The translations under genes were made by a program, and so were the position numbers. 64,000 nt of DNA from the NCBI RefSeq assembly GCF_005221325.1, contig NZ_CP039889.1, positions 1,810,501-1,874,500 on the forward strand, in the 5' to 3' direction. Below the pieces are notes generated by a model. That model had not been told where the DNA came from. It did no database searches and saw nothing but the letters and a program-made list of their open reading frames with translations. Source of the DNA: Agrobacterium tumefaciens. GTDB taxonomy: Bacteria > Pseudomonadota > Alphaproteobacteria > Rhizobiales > Rhizobiaceae. Shown here one piece after another: positions 1 to 8,271 of the stretch (position 1 is the stretch's first letter; every line of letters begins with the position of its first letter).

Positions 1-1
1 G

Positions 2-289
2 GGCCGCCGCCACCTCGTCGGTCTTCTGACGGAAGACCGCTCGAAGCTGGAAGAGGGCGCGCAGATCGTCTTTGATGCGAAACAGCCGGTCCCGATGAAG
101 ATGGTGGGGCATGTAACCTCCTCCTATCATTCGGATGCGGCCGGCCAGCCGATTGCGCTGGCGCTGGTGGAAGGTGGGCACGAGCGTATGGGCGAGACCG
201 TCTATATTCCCATGCTGGACCGTACCATTGCCGCGAAAATCACCGGGATGGTCTTTGTCGATCCTGAAAACACCCGCCTGAAAATCTGA
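2..289 (+). CDS. soxA: Sarcosine oxidase alpha subunit, C-terminal end (cut by window edge)
   Basis: Only the last 95 codons are present; the frame is open from base 2 and ends at TGA 287-289. The segment matches the C-terminal glycine-cleavage-T-like barrel of heterotetrameric sarcosine oxidase alpha: a GLLTEDRSKLEEGAQI stretch, then a GHVTSSYHSDAAGQPIALALV strand pattern and a closing VFVDPENTRLKI. In this family the alpha subunit helps oxidise sarcosine to glycine, H2O2 and methylene-tetrahydrofolate. soxG follows after 13 bp and glyA and purU come next, the classical sox operon order. The assignment rests on this tail plus the neighbours. Confidence 0.88.
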   Translation, partial: GRRHLVGLLTEDRSKLEEGAQIVFDAKQPVPMKMVGHVTSSYHSDAAGQPIALALVEGGHERMGETVYIPMLDRTIAAKITGMVFVDPENTRLKI

Positions 290-302
290 CCCGGAGATGA
301 CA

Positions 303-857
303 ATGAACATGCGCGTTTCCTCCCCCGTTCCCGGCACGCTGGCCGAGAGCAAAGCAGCCCGGGTCAGCATCTTGGCCGCGCAGGCGCGGCTGTCGCTGCG
401 CGCGCGCGGCGATCTGGCGCCGCTCAGTGCCGCCCTTGGCCTGAGCTTGCCCGACCGGATCGGCACCCGCGCCGCTTCAGGTGAAACCGAGACCCTGCGA
501 CTGGGCCCGGATGAATGGACCATCCTTGCGCCGATTAGCGAAATCGACCGGCTGGTCGCCGCCTGCGCGGGCGTTTATGCCAGCAATCCACACAGTCTCG
601 TTGATATTTCCGGGCGCGAAGTCACGCTGCTGATCGAGGGTCCGCAGGCCGCCGAATTGCTGACGCTGGGCTGTGCCCGCGATATCGAGACGATTGCCGT
701 CGGCGAGGGACGCCGGACGATTTTCGACGGTGTGACCGTGGTGCTGTGGCGTGATGCGGAGAACCGTTTCCGCATGGATGTCTGGAACAGCTTCGTATCG
801 CATCTTGGCCATTTGCTTGAAACCGGCTGCAAGGAACTTGCGGCCGACATCGTCTGA
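303..857 (+). CDS. soxG: Sarcosine oxidase gamma subunit
   Basis: 184-residue protein of the SoxG family, the small subunit of heterotetrameric sarcosine oxidase. It carries the typical core patterns [11 protein letters not shown] (near residue 65) and [23 protein letters not shown] followed by GCARDI. Two in-frame ATGs lie at 297 and 303; I chose 303 because the Shine-Dalgarno GGAG at 293-296 then sits six bases upstream, whereas it abuts ATG 297. It lies between soxA and glyA with short spacers, so it is almost certainly co-transcribed with them. In this enzyme class gamma contributes to assembly rather than to flavin chemistry. Confidence 0.9.
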   Translation: MNMRVSSPVPGTLAESKAARVSILAAQARLSLRARGDLAPLSAALGLSLPDRIGTRAASGETETLRLGPDEWTILAPISEIDRLVAACAGVYASNPHSLVDISGREVTLLIEGPQAAELLTLGCARDIETIAVGEGRRTIFDGVTVVLWRDAENRFRMDVWNSFVSHLGHLLETGCKELAADIV

Positions 858-874
858 TCTTGGAGGAGAAAACC

Positions 875-2143
875 ATGCTCAACCGCCTGTCACACAATAC
901 CGTTTCGGACACGGTGATCGCTGATGCCATCGCCGAGGAACTCGACCGCCAGAAGACGCAGATCGAGTTGATCGCCTCGGAAAACATCGTTTCCGCCGAT
1001 GTTCTGGCGGCACAGGGCTCGGTGCTGACCAACAAATATGCCGAGGGTTACCCCGGCAAGCGTTATTATGGCGGCTGCGAATTTGTCGACAAGGTCGAGG
1101 CGGTCGCCATCGAGCGGCTGAAGCAGCTTTTCGGCGCGGAATTCGCCAATGTGCAGCCGCACTCCGGCGCGCAGGCCAACCAGGCGGTGTTTCTGGCGCT
1201 GCTGCAGCCGGGCGACCGCATCATGGGCCTCTCGCTTGCCCATGGCGGCCACCTGACCCACGGTTCGCCGGTGACGATGTCGGGCAAGTGGTTCGATGTC
1301 GTTTCTTATGAGGTTGATGCCGAGACGCATCTGATCGACATGGAAAAGGTGCGGGAAAAGGCGCTGGAAACGAAGCCGAAGCTGATCGTGGCCGGCGCAT
1401 CTGCCTATCCGCGCCAGATCGATTTTGCCGGCTTCCGCGAGATCGCCGATGAAGTCGGCGCCTATCTGATGGTCGATATGGCCCATTATGCCGGCCTGAT
1501 CGCCGGCGGCAAATATCCGAACCCGGTGCCGCATGCGCATGTCGTCACCTCGACAACCCACAAGACATTGCGCGGCCCGCGGGGCGGCGTGATCCTGACC
1601 AATGACGCCGATCTCGCCAAGAAGCTGAACTCGGCCGTCTTCCCCGGTAATCAGGGCGGCCCGCTGATGCATGTCATCGCCGCCAAGGCCGTGGCTTTCG
1701 GTGAGGCGCTGCGCCCGGAATTTTCCGATTACGCCGGTCAGGTCATCGCGAATGCACAGGCGCTGGCAAAGGTGTTGACAGATGGTGGTCTCGGTATCGT
1801 CTCGGGCGGAACCGACAGCCATATGGTGCTGGTCGATCTGCGCCCGAAGGGCGTCACGGGCAAGATTGCCGAAATCGCGCTGGAACGGGCGGGACTTACC
1901 TGCAACAAGAACTCCATTCCTAATGACCCGGAAAAGCCGTTCGTCACCTCGGGCATCCGGCTCGGCAGCTCGGCCGGCACCACGCGCGGTTTCGGCGTGG
2001 CCGAGTTCGAAAAGATCGGCGTGCTGATCCTGCGTGTCATCGACGCGCTGGCGGCGAATGCCGAGGGCGACATCGCGGTAGAGGCCGAGGTGCGGGGAGA
2101 GGTTGCCGCGCTTTGCGAGGCGTTCCCGATCTACGTCTCGTAA
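875..2143 (+). CDS. glyA: Serine hydroxymethyltransferase
   Basis: 422-residue PLP enzyme that interconverts serine plus tetrahydrofolate with glycine plus 5,10-methylene-tetrahydrofolate. Family hallmarks are [11 protein letters not shown] near the N-terminus, [20 protein letters not shown], and the PLP-lysine motif [12 protein letters not shown] with Lys230. The frame also opens at TTG 860, but GGAGG at 862-866 is a good ribosome site for ATG 875, so 875 is the start. The gene follows soxG by 17 bp. In this operon it can turn the glycine and methylene-folate released from sarcosine into serine. A complete housekeeping glyA probably exists elsewhere, so this copy may be specialised for sarcosine/betaine catabolism (inference). 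Confidence 0.95.
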   Translation: MLNRLSHNTVSDTVIADAIAEELDRQKTQIELIASENIVSADVLAAQGSVLTNKYAEGYPGKRYYGGCEFVDKVEAVAIERLKQLFGAEFANVQPHSGAQANQAVFLALLQPGDRIMGLSLAHGGHLTHGSPVTMSGKWFDVVSYEVDAETHLIDMEKVREKALETKPKLIVAGASAYPRQIDFAGFREIADEVGAYLMVDMAHYAGLIAGGKYPNPVPHAHVVTSTTHKTLRGPRGGVILTNDADLAKKLNSAVFPGNQGGPLMHVIAAKAVAFGEALRPEFSDYAGQVIANAQALAKVLTDGGLGIVSGGTDSHMVLVDLRPKGVTGKIAEIALERAGLTCNKNSIPNDPEKPFVTSGIRLGSSAGTTRGFGVAEFEKIGVLILRVIDALAANAEGDIAVEAEVRGEVAALCEAFPIYVS

Positions 2144-2150
2144 ATCACTC

Positions 2151-2180
2151 TGCCGGTCCTGGATATATTCGGGACCGGCA
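2151..2180 (+). terminator. Hairpin between glyA and purU
   Basis: TGCCGGTCC (2151-2159) pairs perfectly with GGACCGGCA (2172-2180) around a 12-base loop. No T-run follows, so it is more likely an RNA-stabilising or attenuating hairpin than a full terminator. Confidence 0.5.
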
Positions 2181-2247
2181 TCCAAGATCGCAGCCGGGCG
2201 GTTGATGGACGATCAATCCGTGCGTTCATCAGTCAGGGGAGCAGGAT

Positions 2248-3132
2248 TTGAACACCTATATCATGAAAGTCTCATGCCCGGCCCGCAGCGGCATCGTCGC
2301 CGCCGTCTCCGGTTATCTCGCCAAGTCCGGCTGCAATATCAACGACAGTTCGCAATTCACCGATCAGGAGACCGGCCGGTTTTTCATGCGGCTGAGCTTT
2401 GTTTCCGAGCAGGGATCGGGACGGGAAGCGCTGCTGGACGGGTTCGGTCCTGTCGCGGCCGATTTCGATATGGATTATGACATTCACGATCTTTCGCAAA
2501 AAAAGAAGGTCGTGATCATGGTCTCGCGCTTTGGCCATTGCCTGAACGATCTGCTTTATCGCTCCCGCATCGGCGCGCTGCCGGTAGAGATCGTCGCGGT
2601 GATCTCCAATCACCTCGATTACCAGAAGCAGGTGGTGAACGAGGATATTCCTTTCCATCACATCCGTGTCACGCCGGAAACCAAGCCCGAGGCGGAAGGG
2701 GCGATCCTGCAGGTGGTGCGGGATACGGGCGCCGAACTCGTGGTGCTGGCGCGCTACATGCAGGTTTTGTCGGACCGGCTGTGTCAGGAGATGTCGGGTC
2801 GCATCATCAATATCCATCACTCCTTCCTGCCGTCTTTCAAGGGTGCCAACCCTTACAAGCAGGCCTATGAACGCGGGGTGAGACTGATCGGCGCGACCGC
2901 CCATTATGTCACCGCCGATCTCGATGAAGGGCCGATCATCGAGCAGGATACGATCCGCGTCACCCATGCCCAGAGCGCGATGGATTATGTGAGCCTGGGA
3001 CGCGATGTGGAAAGCCAGGTTCTGGCGCGCGCCATCCACGCTCATATTCATCAGCGGGTCTTCCTGAACGGAAACAGGACAGTCGTCTTCCCCGCATCAC
3101 CCGGGGAACATGTATCCGAGCGAATGGGCTGA
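2248..3132 (+). CDS. purU: Formyltetrahydrofolate deformylase
   Basis: 294-residue PurU: an N-terminal ACT domain (about residues 1-85, opening NTYIMKVSCPARSGIVAAVSGYL) followed by a formyltransferase-type hydrolase domain with NIHHSFLPSFKGANPY and a late DLDEGPIIEQD motif. It hydrolyses 10-formyl-THF to formate and THF. The start is TTG 2248: AGGGGAG (2235-2241) lies six bases upstream, and this start gives the standard PurU N-terminus, while ATG 2263 would cut into the ACT domain. Placement after soxAG-glyA suggests that it regenerates free THF and drains excess one-carbon units during sarcosine oxidation. Confidence 0.94.
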   Translation: MNTYIMKVSCPARSGIVAAVSGYLAKSGCNINDSSQFTDQETGRFFMRLSFVSEQGSGREALLDGFGPVAADFDMDYDIHDLSQKKKVVIMVSRFGHCLNDLLYRSRIGALPVEIVAVISNHLDYQKQVVNEDIPFHHIRVTPETKPEAEGAILQVVRDTGAELVVLARYMQVLSDRLCQEMSGRIINIHHSFLPSFKGANPYKQAYERGVRLIGATAHYVTADLDEGPIIEQDTIRVTHAQSAMDYVSLGRDVESQVLARAIHAHIHQRVFLNGNRTVVFPASPGEHVSERMG

Positions 3133-3153
3133 TCCCGCAGTCTCAGCCCATTC
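3122..3153. terminator. Terminator hairpin between convergent purU and MFS gene
   Basis: GAATGGGCTGA (3122-3132) pairs perfectly over 11 bp with TCAGCCCATTC (3143-3153), loop 10 bases. The left arm contains the purU stop codon. It lies between convergent genes, so it could work in both directions; there is no long T-run. Confidence 0.55.
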
Positions 3154-3181
3154 AATTCCGGTTTGTCTGAAGAGGTTATTC

Positions 3182-4411
3182 TTATTCCGCAGGCTGCTGT
3201 ACGGCAGGTGCCGAGCCCGAATCCCGTGTTTCTCCCGACAGGCTACGCTGACCGAGCCCGATGATGGCGACTGTGGTCAGGCTCGCGACAACCGATACCC
3301 AGAAACCGTTATCCGCGCCGAAATTGTCGATCACCCAGCCGGAGATGAAAGCGCCGAACGCCATGCCGATGCCAATGCCGGTCATGACCCAGGTGACACC
3401 CTCCGTCAGCATCGATTCCGGCACGCGGCGCTCGATCAGGCCGAATGAGGTGATGAAGACGGGGGAGATTGCCACGCCGCTTAGGAAGACGGCAAAGGCG
3501 AGCAGGGCAACGCTGGTATTGGCGACGAGGAGCGGCAGCGCGGTGAGCGCAAGCACGCTGACGGCAATCAGCAATTGGCGCTGCAGCGGCATTTTCGGAT
3601 TGATCGCACCGAGAATGAGGCCGACCACGAAGGAGCCGATGGCATAAACGCCGATGACGAGGCTGGCGGCTTCCGGCTGGCCAAGCTCCTTGGTGATCGC
3701 GACGGCGCTCACCTCGGCCGTGGCGAAAGTCGAGCCGACGAAGATCAGGGCGAGCGTGATGATCTGGACCGGGCGCAGGAATATGGCCGAACGCTGCCGG
3801 TGTCCGCTTTCCACCGGCCGCACTTTCGGTTCGGTCGCGCGTTGCAGCAGGAAGGCAAAGGTGCCGAGCGCCAGGAAGGTGGTGCTGATCATCATGCCGG
3901 CTTCCGGAAAGAGCGAAACCGCAAGGCCGACGGATAGCGATGCACCGGCGATATAAACAAGCTCGTCTGCGGCGGATTCAAAGGCGAAGGCCGTATTGAG
4001 TTCCGGCCGGTCGCGGAAGATTTCCGTCCAGCGGGCGCGCATCATCGCGGGAATGCTCGGCATGGCGGCGGCAAGGAACGCGGACAGGAACAATGTCCAG
4101 GCCGGCCATCTCTGATTTGTCGCGATGATCAGCGCCGCAAAGGCGATGACCGAGACGATGGTGGCGGGGATGAGGATGCGGCTTTGCCCCTTGCGATCCA
4201 CCAGCCGGGAGATTTGTGGTGCCGCAGCGGCATTGGTCAAGGCGAAGGTGGCCGAAACGGCGCCGGCCAGCCAATATTCCCCGTGGGTCTGCGACAGCAT
4301 GGCGACGATACCGATCGGGGCCATGGCGATGGGAAGGCGGGCGAAGAAACCCGCAGCGGAAAAGCCTTTTGCACCTGGAGCGCGGAAAATTTCTCTGTAT
4401 GGATTAGACAT
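3182..4411 (-). CDS. MFS transporter (probable efflux)
   Basis: 409-residue, strongly hydrophobic protein of the major facilitator superfamily. About twelve membrane spans can be traced, and loop 2-3 carries the signature-like PQISRLVDRKGQSRIL. There is no signal peptide. It is transcribed away from a TetR gene across a 110-bp spacer carrying three palindromic operators, the usual layout of a repressor-controlled drug or metabolite exporter. The sequence does not show the substrate. A sugar or arabinose efflux-like MFS is an alternative within the same superfamily. Confidence 0.8.
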   Translation of the reverse strand: MSNPYREIFRAPGAKGFSAAGFFARLPIAMAPIGIVAMLSQTHGEYWLAGAVSATFALTNAAAAPQISRLVDRKGQSRILIPATIVSVIAFAALIIATNQRWPAWTLFLSAFLAAAMPSIPAMMRARWTEIFRDRPELNTAFAFESAADELVYIAGASLSVGLAVSLFPEAGMMISTTFLALGTFAFLLQRATEPKVRPVESGHRQRSAIFLRPVQIITLALIFVGSTFATAEVSAVAITKELGQPEAASLVIGVYAIGSFVVGLILGAINPKMPLQRQLLIAVSVLALTALPLLVANTSVALLAFAVFLSGVAISPVFITSFGLIERRVPESMLTEGVTWVMTGIGIGMAFGAFISGWVIDNFGADNGFWVSVVASLTTVAIIGLGQRSLSGETRDSGSAPAVQQPAE

Positions 4412-4445
4412 CGGAGTGCACCTTGTTCAACGGGTGTCCACCACA

Positions 4446-4464
4446 TACATACGTGGCGTATGTA
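4446..4464. promoter_or_regulatory. TetR operator, copy 1
   Basis: Perfect dyad TACATACG-TGG-CGTATGTA (8-bp arms, 3-bp spacer) in the divergent promoter region, closest to the MFS gene. The half-site CATACG recurs in the two neighbouring copies. Confidence 0.75.
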
Positions 4465-4475
4465 AATGAGATAAT

Positions 4476-4494
4476 TGCATACGGAGCATATGTC
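4476..4494. promoter_or_regulatory. TetR operator, copy 2 (imperfect)
   Basis: TGCATACG-GAG-CATATGTC: same 8-3-8 architecture as copy 1, with one good arm (GCATACG) and one diverged arm. Its centre is 30 bp from copy 1. Confidence 0.65.
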
Positions 4495-4498
4495 AACT

Positions 4499-4517
4499 AA
4501 TATACGCTTCGTATGTG
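4499..4517. promoter_or_regulatory. TetR operator, copy 3
   Basis: AATATACG-CTT-CGTATGTG: a third 8-3-8 dyad, centre 23 bp from copy 2. It ends 16 bp before the GTG start of the regulator, so binding there should block the regulator's own transcription or translation start. Confidence 0.7.
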
Positions 4518-4533
4518 AAGATTGGAGAAAAGA

Positions 4534-5124
4534 GTGCGCAAACCTCGCAGTGAAATGATTGCCGAGACGCGGGCGAAGCTTCTGGCTGCCGGCCGTAAGG
4601 CTTTTGGCAGCGTCGGTTATGCGGAAGCCTCGATGGACGACTTCACCGCCGGGGCAGGTCTCACGCGCGGCGCGCTCTATCACCATTTTGGCGATAAAAA
4701 GGGCCTGCTGATGGCCGTTGTGGCCGAGATCGACGCGGAGATGACAAAGAGGCTTTGCGACATTTCGTCTAGTGCTGAGACCCCGTGGGAGGGTTTTGTC
4801 GAAGAGAATGTCGGTTATGTACGCATGGCTCTTGAACCGGAAATCCAGCGGATCATGTTTCGCGACGGGCCGGCGGTGCTCGGCGATCCATCCCGCTGGC
4901 CAAATGCCAATGGCTGCATCTCGGCCGTTGCGCGCAGCCTCAGCGCGCTGAAGGAAGAGGGCACAATCGGCGACATCGATCCGGAGGCATGTGCCCGCTT
5001 CATCAATGCGGCGAGCAGTAGCGCCGCCCAGTGGATCGCAAATTCCGACGACCCCGAAACGACCTCGAAACGCGCGGTGAAGAGTTTCCGGACTTTTCTG
5101 GAGGGACTGCGGATCAAAGGCTGA
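4534..5124 (+). CDS. TetR/AcrR family regulator
   Basis: 196-residue repressor. The N-terminal HTH occupies roughly residues 8-50 (ETRAKLLAAGRKAFGSVGYAEASMDDFTAGAGLTRGALYHHFGDKKGLL, read with gaps); the remainder is a helical ligand domain with a WIANSDDPE segment near the C-terminus. The frame is also open from TTG 4522, but that codon is part of the ribosome site TTGGAGAA; GTG 4534, six bases after it, is the better start. It probably represses both itself and the divergent MFS gene through three operators in the spacer. The ligand is unknown. Confidence 0.87.
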   Translation: MRKPRSEMIAETRAKLLAAGRKAFGSVGYAEASMDDFTAGAGLTRGALYHHFGDKKGLLMAVVAEIDAEMTKRLCDISSSAETPWEGFVEENVGYVRMALEPEIQRIMFRDGPAVLGDPSRWPNANGCISAVARSLSALKEEGTIGDIDPEACARFINAASSSAAQWIANSDDPETTSKRAVKSFRTFLEGLRIKG

Positions 5125-5175
5125 TCCTAGGTACGAGGCCTCCGAATTCCTGCAACGCACAATATGGCTGGCTGC

Positions 5176-5193
5176 AAGTCATGCAACTGTCAT
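5176..5193 (+). promoter_or_regulatory. Pho box (PhoB site) upstream of alkaline phosphatase
   Basis: AAGTCAT-GCAA-CTGTCAT: two 7-bp half-sites spaced by four bases, the second a perfect copy of the PhoB half-site CTGTCAT and the first matching 5 of 7. It lies 51 bp upstream of the phosphatase start, a suitable distance for a PhoB-activated promoter. Confidence 0.7.
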
Positions 5194-5243
5194 CTGGCGG
5201 GTCTAGGACAGGACGTGGTTTTCACACGTCTTGAGAGGGGAAT

Positions 5244-6998
5244 ATGCGCAAAATCGTTGCTGCTTTGGTCGCCACGACCGTTCTTGCCGGCGCCGTTCAG
5301 GCTGCCGAGGTTTATCCGCTTGATCGTGCTACGATCCTGACCGGTTCGCCGTTCGATTTCAAAGTCGAGTTCGCTTCCGTCGTGAAGCCGGAAGACATCA
5401 AGATCACCGTCAATGGCCAGGATTACAAGGCTGCTCTCGGCAAGGACGCGGAATTCGTCGCCGAGGAAAAAAACAAGGACAAGGTGCTGGGTTCGGCCGT
5501 TATCCTGCGTGGCGTGACGCTCACCAATGCCGGTGACTACAAGGTCGAAGTTTCGGCCGGTGCCGAAACCAAGAACGTCACCTGGACCGTTTATGGCACG
5601 CCTGCCCAGGCGAAGGCCAAGAACGTCATCTTCCTGATTGCCGACGGCCTGTCCGTTGCCCATCGCACCGCCGCCCGCATCATGTCCAAGGGCATGACCG
5701 AGGGCAAGGCCAATGGCCGTCTCAACATGGACGACGTGCCGCCGGTCGCTTTCGTCGGCACCTCCGCCACTGACGCCGTCGCCACCGACAGCGCCAACAC
5801 CATGTCGGCCTACATGACCGGTCACAAGACCGCCGTGAACGCCATCGGCGTTTATGCCGACCGCACCCCGGCCTCGCTCGACGATCCGAAGGTGGAAACG
5901 CTGGCCGAAGCGCTGCGCCGCCAGACCAAGAAGTCGATCGGCATCATTTCCACCGCCGAAGTGCAAGATGCGACACCGGCTGCTGTCGTTGCCCACACCC
6001 GCAAGCGCGGCGACAAGGCCGAAATCAATGGCATGCTGTTCGACGTGAAGCCGGATGTTCTTTTCGGCGGCGGTTCCGCTTATTTCCTGCCGCAGGCCAC
6101 GGCGGGTTCCAAGCGCAAGGACGACAAGGATTATATCGCCATGTTCAAGGAAGCTGGCTACACGCTGGCGACCAGCAAAACGGAACTCGCCGCTGCTTCC
6201 GGCACCAATACCGGCAAGATCCTCGGCCTGTTCCACACCGGCAACATGGATACCACGCTTGACCGCGAATTCCTGAAAAAGGGCACCACGGCCAAGTTCC
6301 CGGATCAGCCCGGTCTCGTTGAAATGACCAAGGTCGCGCTCGACAATCTGTCGAAGAACCCGGAAGGTTTCTTCCTGATGGTTGAAGCGGCCAATGTCGA
6401 CAAGATGTCCCACCCGCTCGACTGGGATCGCGCCGTTGTCGATACGATCGAATTCGACAAGACCATCGGCATCGCCCGCGAATTTGCGGCGAAGAACCCC
6501 GATACGCTGATCATCGTCACCGGCGACCACACGCATGGCGTTTCCATCATCGGCACCGTTGATGACAACAAGCCCGGCACCGACATGCGCGAAAAAGTGG
6601 GCACCTATGCCGAAGCCGGTTTCCCGAACTACGAAGACAAGGACGGCGATGGCTATCCTGATAGTGTCGACGTTTCCCGTCGTCTGTTCCTGAACGCCAA
6701 TAACGGTCCGGACCACTACGAAACCTTCCGTCCGAAGCTCGATGGCCCGTTCACGCCCGCCGTCCAGAACGAAAAGAAGGAATATATCGCCAACGAGCAG
6801 TACAAGGATGTTCCCGGCGCCGTGTTCGTCACCGGCATCATCCCGAAGAGCTCGGACAGCGGCGTCCACGCCGTTGACGACGTCGTGCTGCAGGCCGAAG
6901 GCCCCGGTGCCGAAGGCTTCCGTGGCTATATGGAACAGAGCGATGTCTACAAGGGTCTTGCCGAGGCCTTCGCACTCGGCGCGAAGCAGACCAACTAA
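5244..6998 (+). CDS. Periplasmic alkaline phosphatase
   Basis: 584-residue phosphomonoesterase of the PhoA superfamily. The signal peptide is residues 1-20 (MRKIVAALVATTVLAGAVQA, cleavage after AQA or QAA). About 110 residues of beta-rich N-terminal domain follow, then the catalytic domain: VIFLIADGLS (first metal Asp), TDSANTMSAYMTG with nucleophile Ser183, ANVDKMSHPLD and VTGDHTHG (metal-binding Asp/His). An EDKDGDGYPD segment looks like a calcium loop. It is longer than E. coli PhoA (about 470 residues) because of the extra N-terminal domain. GAGAGGGGA lies just before ATG 5244. A Pho box upstream and a GC hairpin after the stop indicate a phosphate-regulated single-gene unit. Confidence 0.92.
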   Translation: MRKIVAALVATTVLAGAVQAAEVYPLDRATILTGSPFDFKVEFASVVKPEDIKITVNGQDYKAALGKDAEFVAEEKNKDKVLGSAVILRGVTLTNAGDYKVEVSAGAETKNVTWTVYGTPAQAKAKNVIFLIADGLSVAHRTAARIMSKGMTEGKANGRLNMDDVPPVAFVGTSATDAVATDSANTMSAYMTGHKTAVNAIGVYADRTPASLDDPKVETLAEALRRQTKKSIGIISTAEVQDATPAAVVAHTRKRGDKAEINGMLFDVKPDVLFGGGSAYFLPQATAGSKRKDDKDYIAMFKEAGYTLATSKTELAAASGTNTGKILGLFHTGNMDTTLDREFLKKGTTAKFPDQPGLVEMTKVALDNLSKNPEGFFLMVEAANVDKMSHPLDWDRAVVDTIEFDKTIGIAREFAAKNPDTLIIVTGDHTHGVSIIGTVDDNKPGTDMREKVGTYAEAGFPNYEDKDGDGYPDSVDVSRRLFLNANNGPDHYETFRPKLDGPFTPAVQNEKKEYIANEQYKDVPGAVFVTGIIPKSSDSGVHAVDDVVLQAEGPGAEGFRGYMEQSDVYKGLAEAFALGAKQTN

Positions 6999-7009
6999 GA
7001 TATGAACCG

Positions 7010-7042
7010 GGCAAGGGCGCACCCCCATGGTGTGCCCTTGCC
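7010..7042 (+). terminator. Terminator hairpin after alkaline phosphatase
   Basis: GGCAAGGGCGCAC (7010-7022) pairs with GTGTGCCCTTGCC (7030-7042): a 13-bp stem with one G-T pair and a 7-base loop, 12 bp after the stop codon. No strong T-run follows. Confidence 0.65.
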
Positions 7043-7112
7043 GTCACTTGCGGTTTTGCATTGCCGGTCCCGGCGGTTGGCGATGAAAGACCTTTCAAAC
7101 AGGAGAATGGTC

Positions 7113-7577
7113 ATGGGCAAGCTTGATCAGGCGCGGTTTAACCGCCGCCAGACATTGGGTCTCATCGCCGGTCTGCCGCTGCTGGCCGCCGGCACGCGCG
7201 CGCAGGCGACAAGCGACCTCACCTTTGACGAACTCTACGGCAAGGTCAGCGTCCTCGGGCTGGAATTTTCGGAAAAGGTCAAGGAGCTGAAGGGCAAGGA
7301 AATCGCCATACGCGGTTTCATGGCGCCGCCGCTGAAGGCCGAAGCGCAGTTTTTCGTGCTGACCGAAATACCCATGTCGATCTGCCCGTTCTGCTCCACG
7401 GATGCCGACTGGCCGGACAATATCGTCGTCGTTTATCTCGGCGAGAAACAGACCTTTACCCAGCCCGGCCAGACGATCGAAGTGCGCGGCACGCTGGAAA
7501 CGGGCTCATGGACCGATCCCGAGACCGGTTTCGTTAGCCTGCTGCGCATTCGCCAGGCAGAATACGCGGTGGTTTGA
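7113..7577 (+). CDS. DUF3299-like exported protein (Tat signal)
   Basis: 154 residues. The N-terminus FNRRQTLGLIAGLPLLAAG is a twin-arginine signal followed by a hydrophobic core and an ARAQA cleavage site. The mature part has a compact beta-rich domain with the motif SICPFCSTDADWPDNIVVVYL, characteristic of DUF3299 (two Cys spaced C-P-F-C). The open frame begins at 7002, but AGGAG at 7101-7105 points to ATG 7113. The next gene starts 4 bp after the stop, so it is operonic with the ABC pair. DUF3299 proteins accompany LolD/FtsX-type ABC cassettes in Zn-responsive loci of other proteobacteria; a metal-related role is an inference. Confidence 0.75.
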   Translation: MGKLDQARFNRRQTLGLIAGLPLLAAGTRAQATSDLTFDELYGKVSVLGLEFSEKVKELKGKEIAIRGFMAPPLKAEAQFFVLTEIPMSICPFCSTDADWPDNIVVVYLGEKQTFTQPGQTIEVRGTLETGSWTDPETGFVSLLRIRQAEYAVV

Positions 7578-7581
7578 GACC

Positions 7582-8271
7582 ATGCTGTCCCTGAAAATAG
7601 ATCATCTTGCCGTGTCCTTTCCGGGGCTTGCTGCGCCGGTCCTCGTTCTCGACCATCTGCACATCGCCGCCGGCAGCCGCGTTGCGCTAACGGGCGGCTC
7701 CGGCTCGGGAAAGAGCACCCTTATCAACATCATCGCCGGTCTTGAGCGCGTGCAGACCGGCAGTGTCGTCTGGGGCGGGCAGAATATCGCTGACTTGTCG
7801 GAGGGTCGCCGCGACAGCTGGCGGGCCGCCAATATCGGCCTTGTCATGCAGGAGTTTCATCTCTTTCCCGGCCTGTCCGCGCTGGATAATATCCTGCTGC
7901 CCGCCCGCCTGTCGCGTGTGGCGGATGCGGACCTGATGAAGCGCGCCGAATCCCTGTTTGCGACCGTCGGCCTCAAACGCGCCGGGCAGCACGTCGAAAC
8001 CATGTCGCGGGGTGAAATGCAGCGTGTCGCCATTGCGCGGGCCTTGCTGCGCAGCCCCGGCGTCATCATCGCCGACGAACCGACCGCAAGCCTCGATCTC
8101 GAAAGCGGCGAGGCCGTCGGGAACTTGCTGCTTTCTGTTGCGGCTAGCACCCACAGCACGCTGATCGTCGCCAGCCACGACCAGCATCTGATCGGCCGTC
8201 TAGACCGGGGTCTGACCCTCAGCGGCGGCCGTATCGTCGCCGATACGGACCAGAAGGAGATCGCGGCATGA
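7582..8271 (+). CDS. ABC transporter ATP-binding protein (LolD/MacB type)
   Basis: 229-residue nucleotide-binding subunit: Walker A GGSGSGKST (about residues 38-46), Q-loop MQEFHLFPGLSALDN, signature motif MSRGEMQRVAIARALL (variant of LSGGQ), Walker B GVIIADEPTASLD and H-loop VASHD. It belongs to the MacB/LolD class, which acts with FtsX-fold permeases in mechanotransmission or envelope transport rather than classical import. The open frame extends upstream into the preceding gene, but ATG 7582 right after that gene's stop is the natural start. Its stop overlaps the permease start (ATGA), indicating translational coupling. Confidence 0.88.
   Translation: MLSLKIDHLAVSFPGLAAPVLVLDHLHIAAGSRVALTGGSGSGKSTLINIIAGLERVQTGSVVWGGQNIADLSEGRRDSWRAANIGLVMQEFHLFPGLSALDNILLPARLSRVADADLMKRAESLFATVGLKRAGQHVETMSRGEMQRVAIARALLRSPGVIIADEPTASLDLESGEAVGNLLLSVAASTHSTLIVASHDQHLIGRLDRGLTLSGGRIVADTDQKEIAA

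Noticed and set aside
5190..7028. 612-codon minus-strand frame opposite the alkaline phosphatase
   Set aside because: Shadow of a gene with intact catalytic motifs; composition is Gly/Asp/Arg-rich without a recognisable fold.
6999..7112. Zur box before the DUF3299/ABC genes
   Set aside because: No TGTTATAACA-type palindrome is present; only the phosphatase terminator hairpin is visible.
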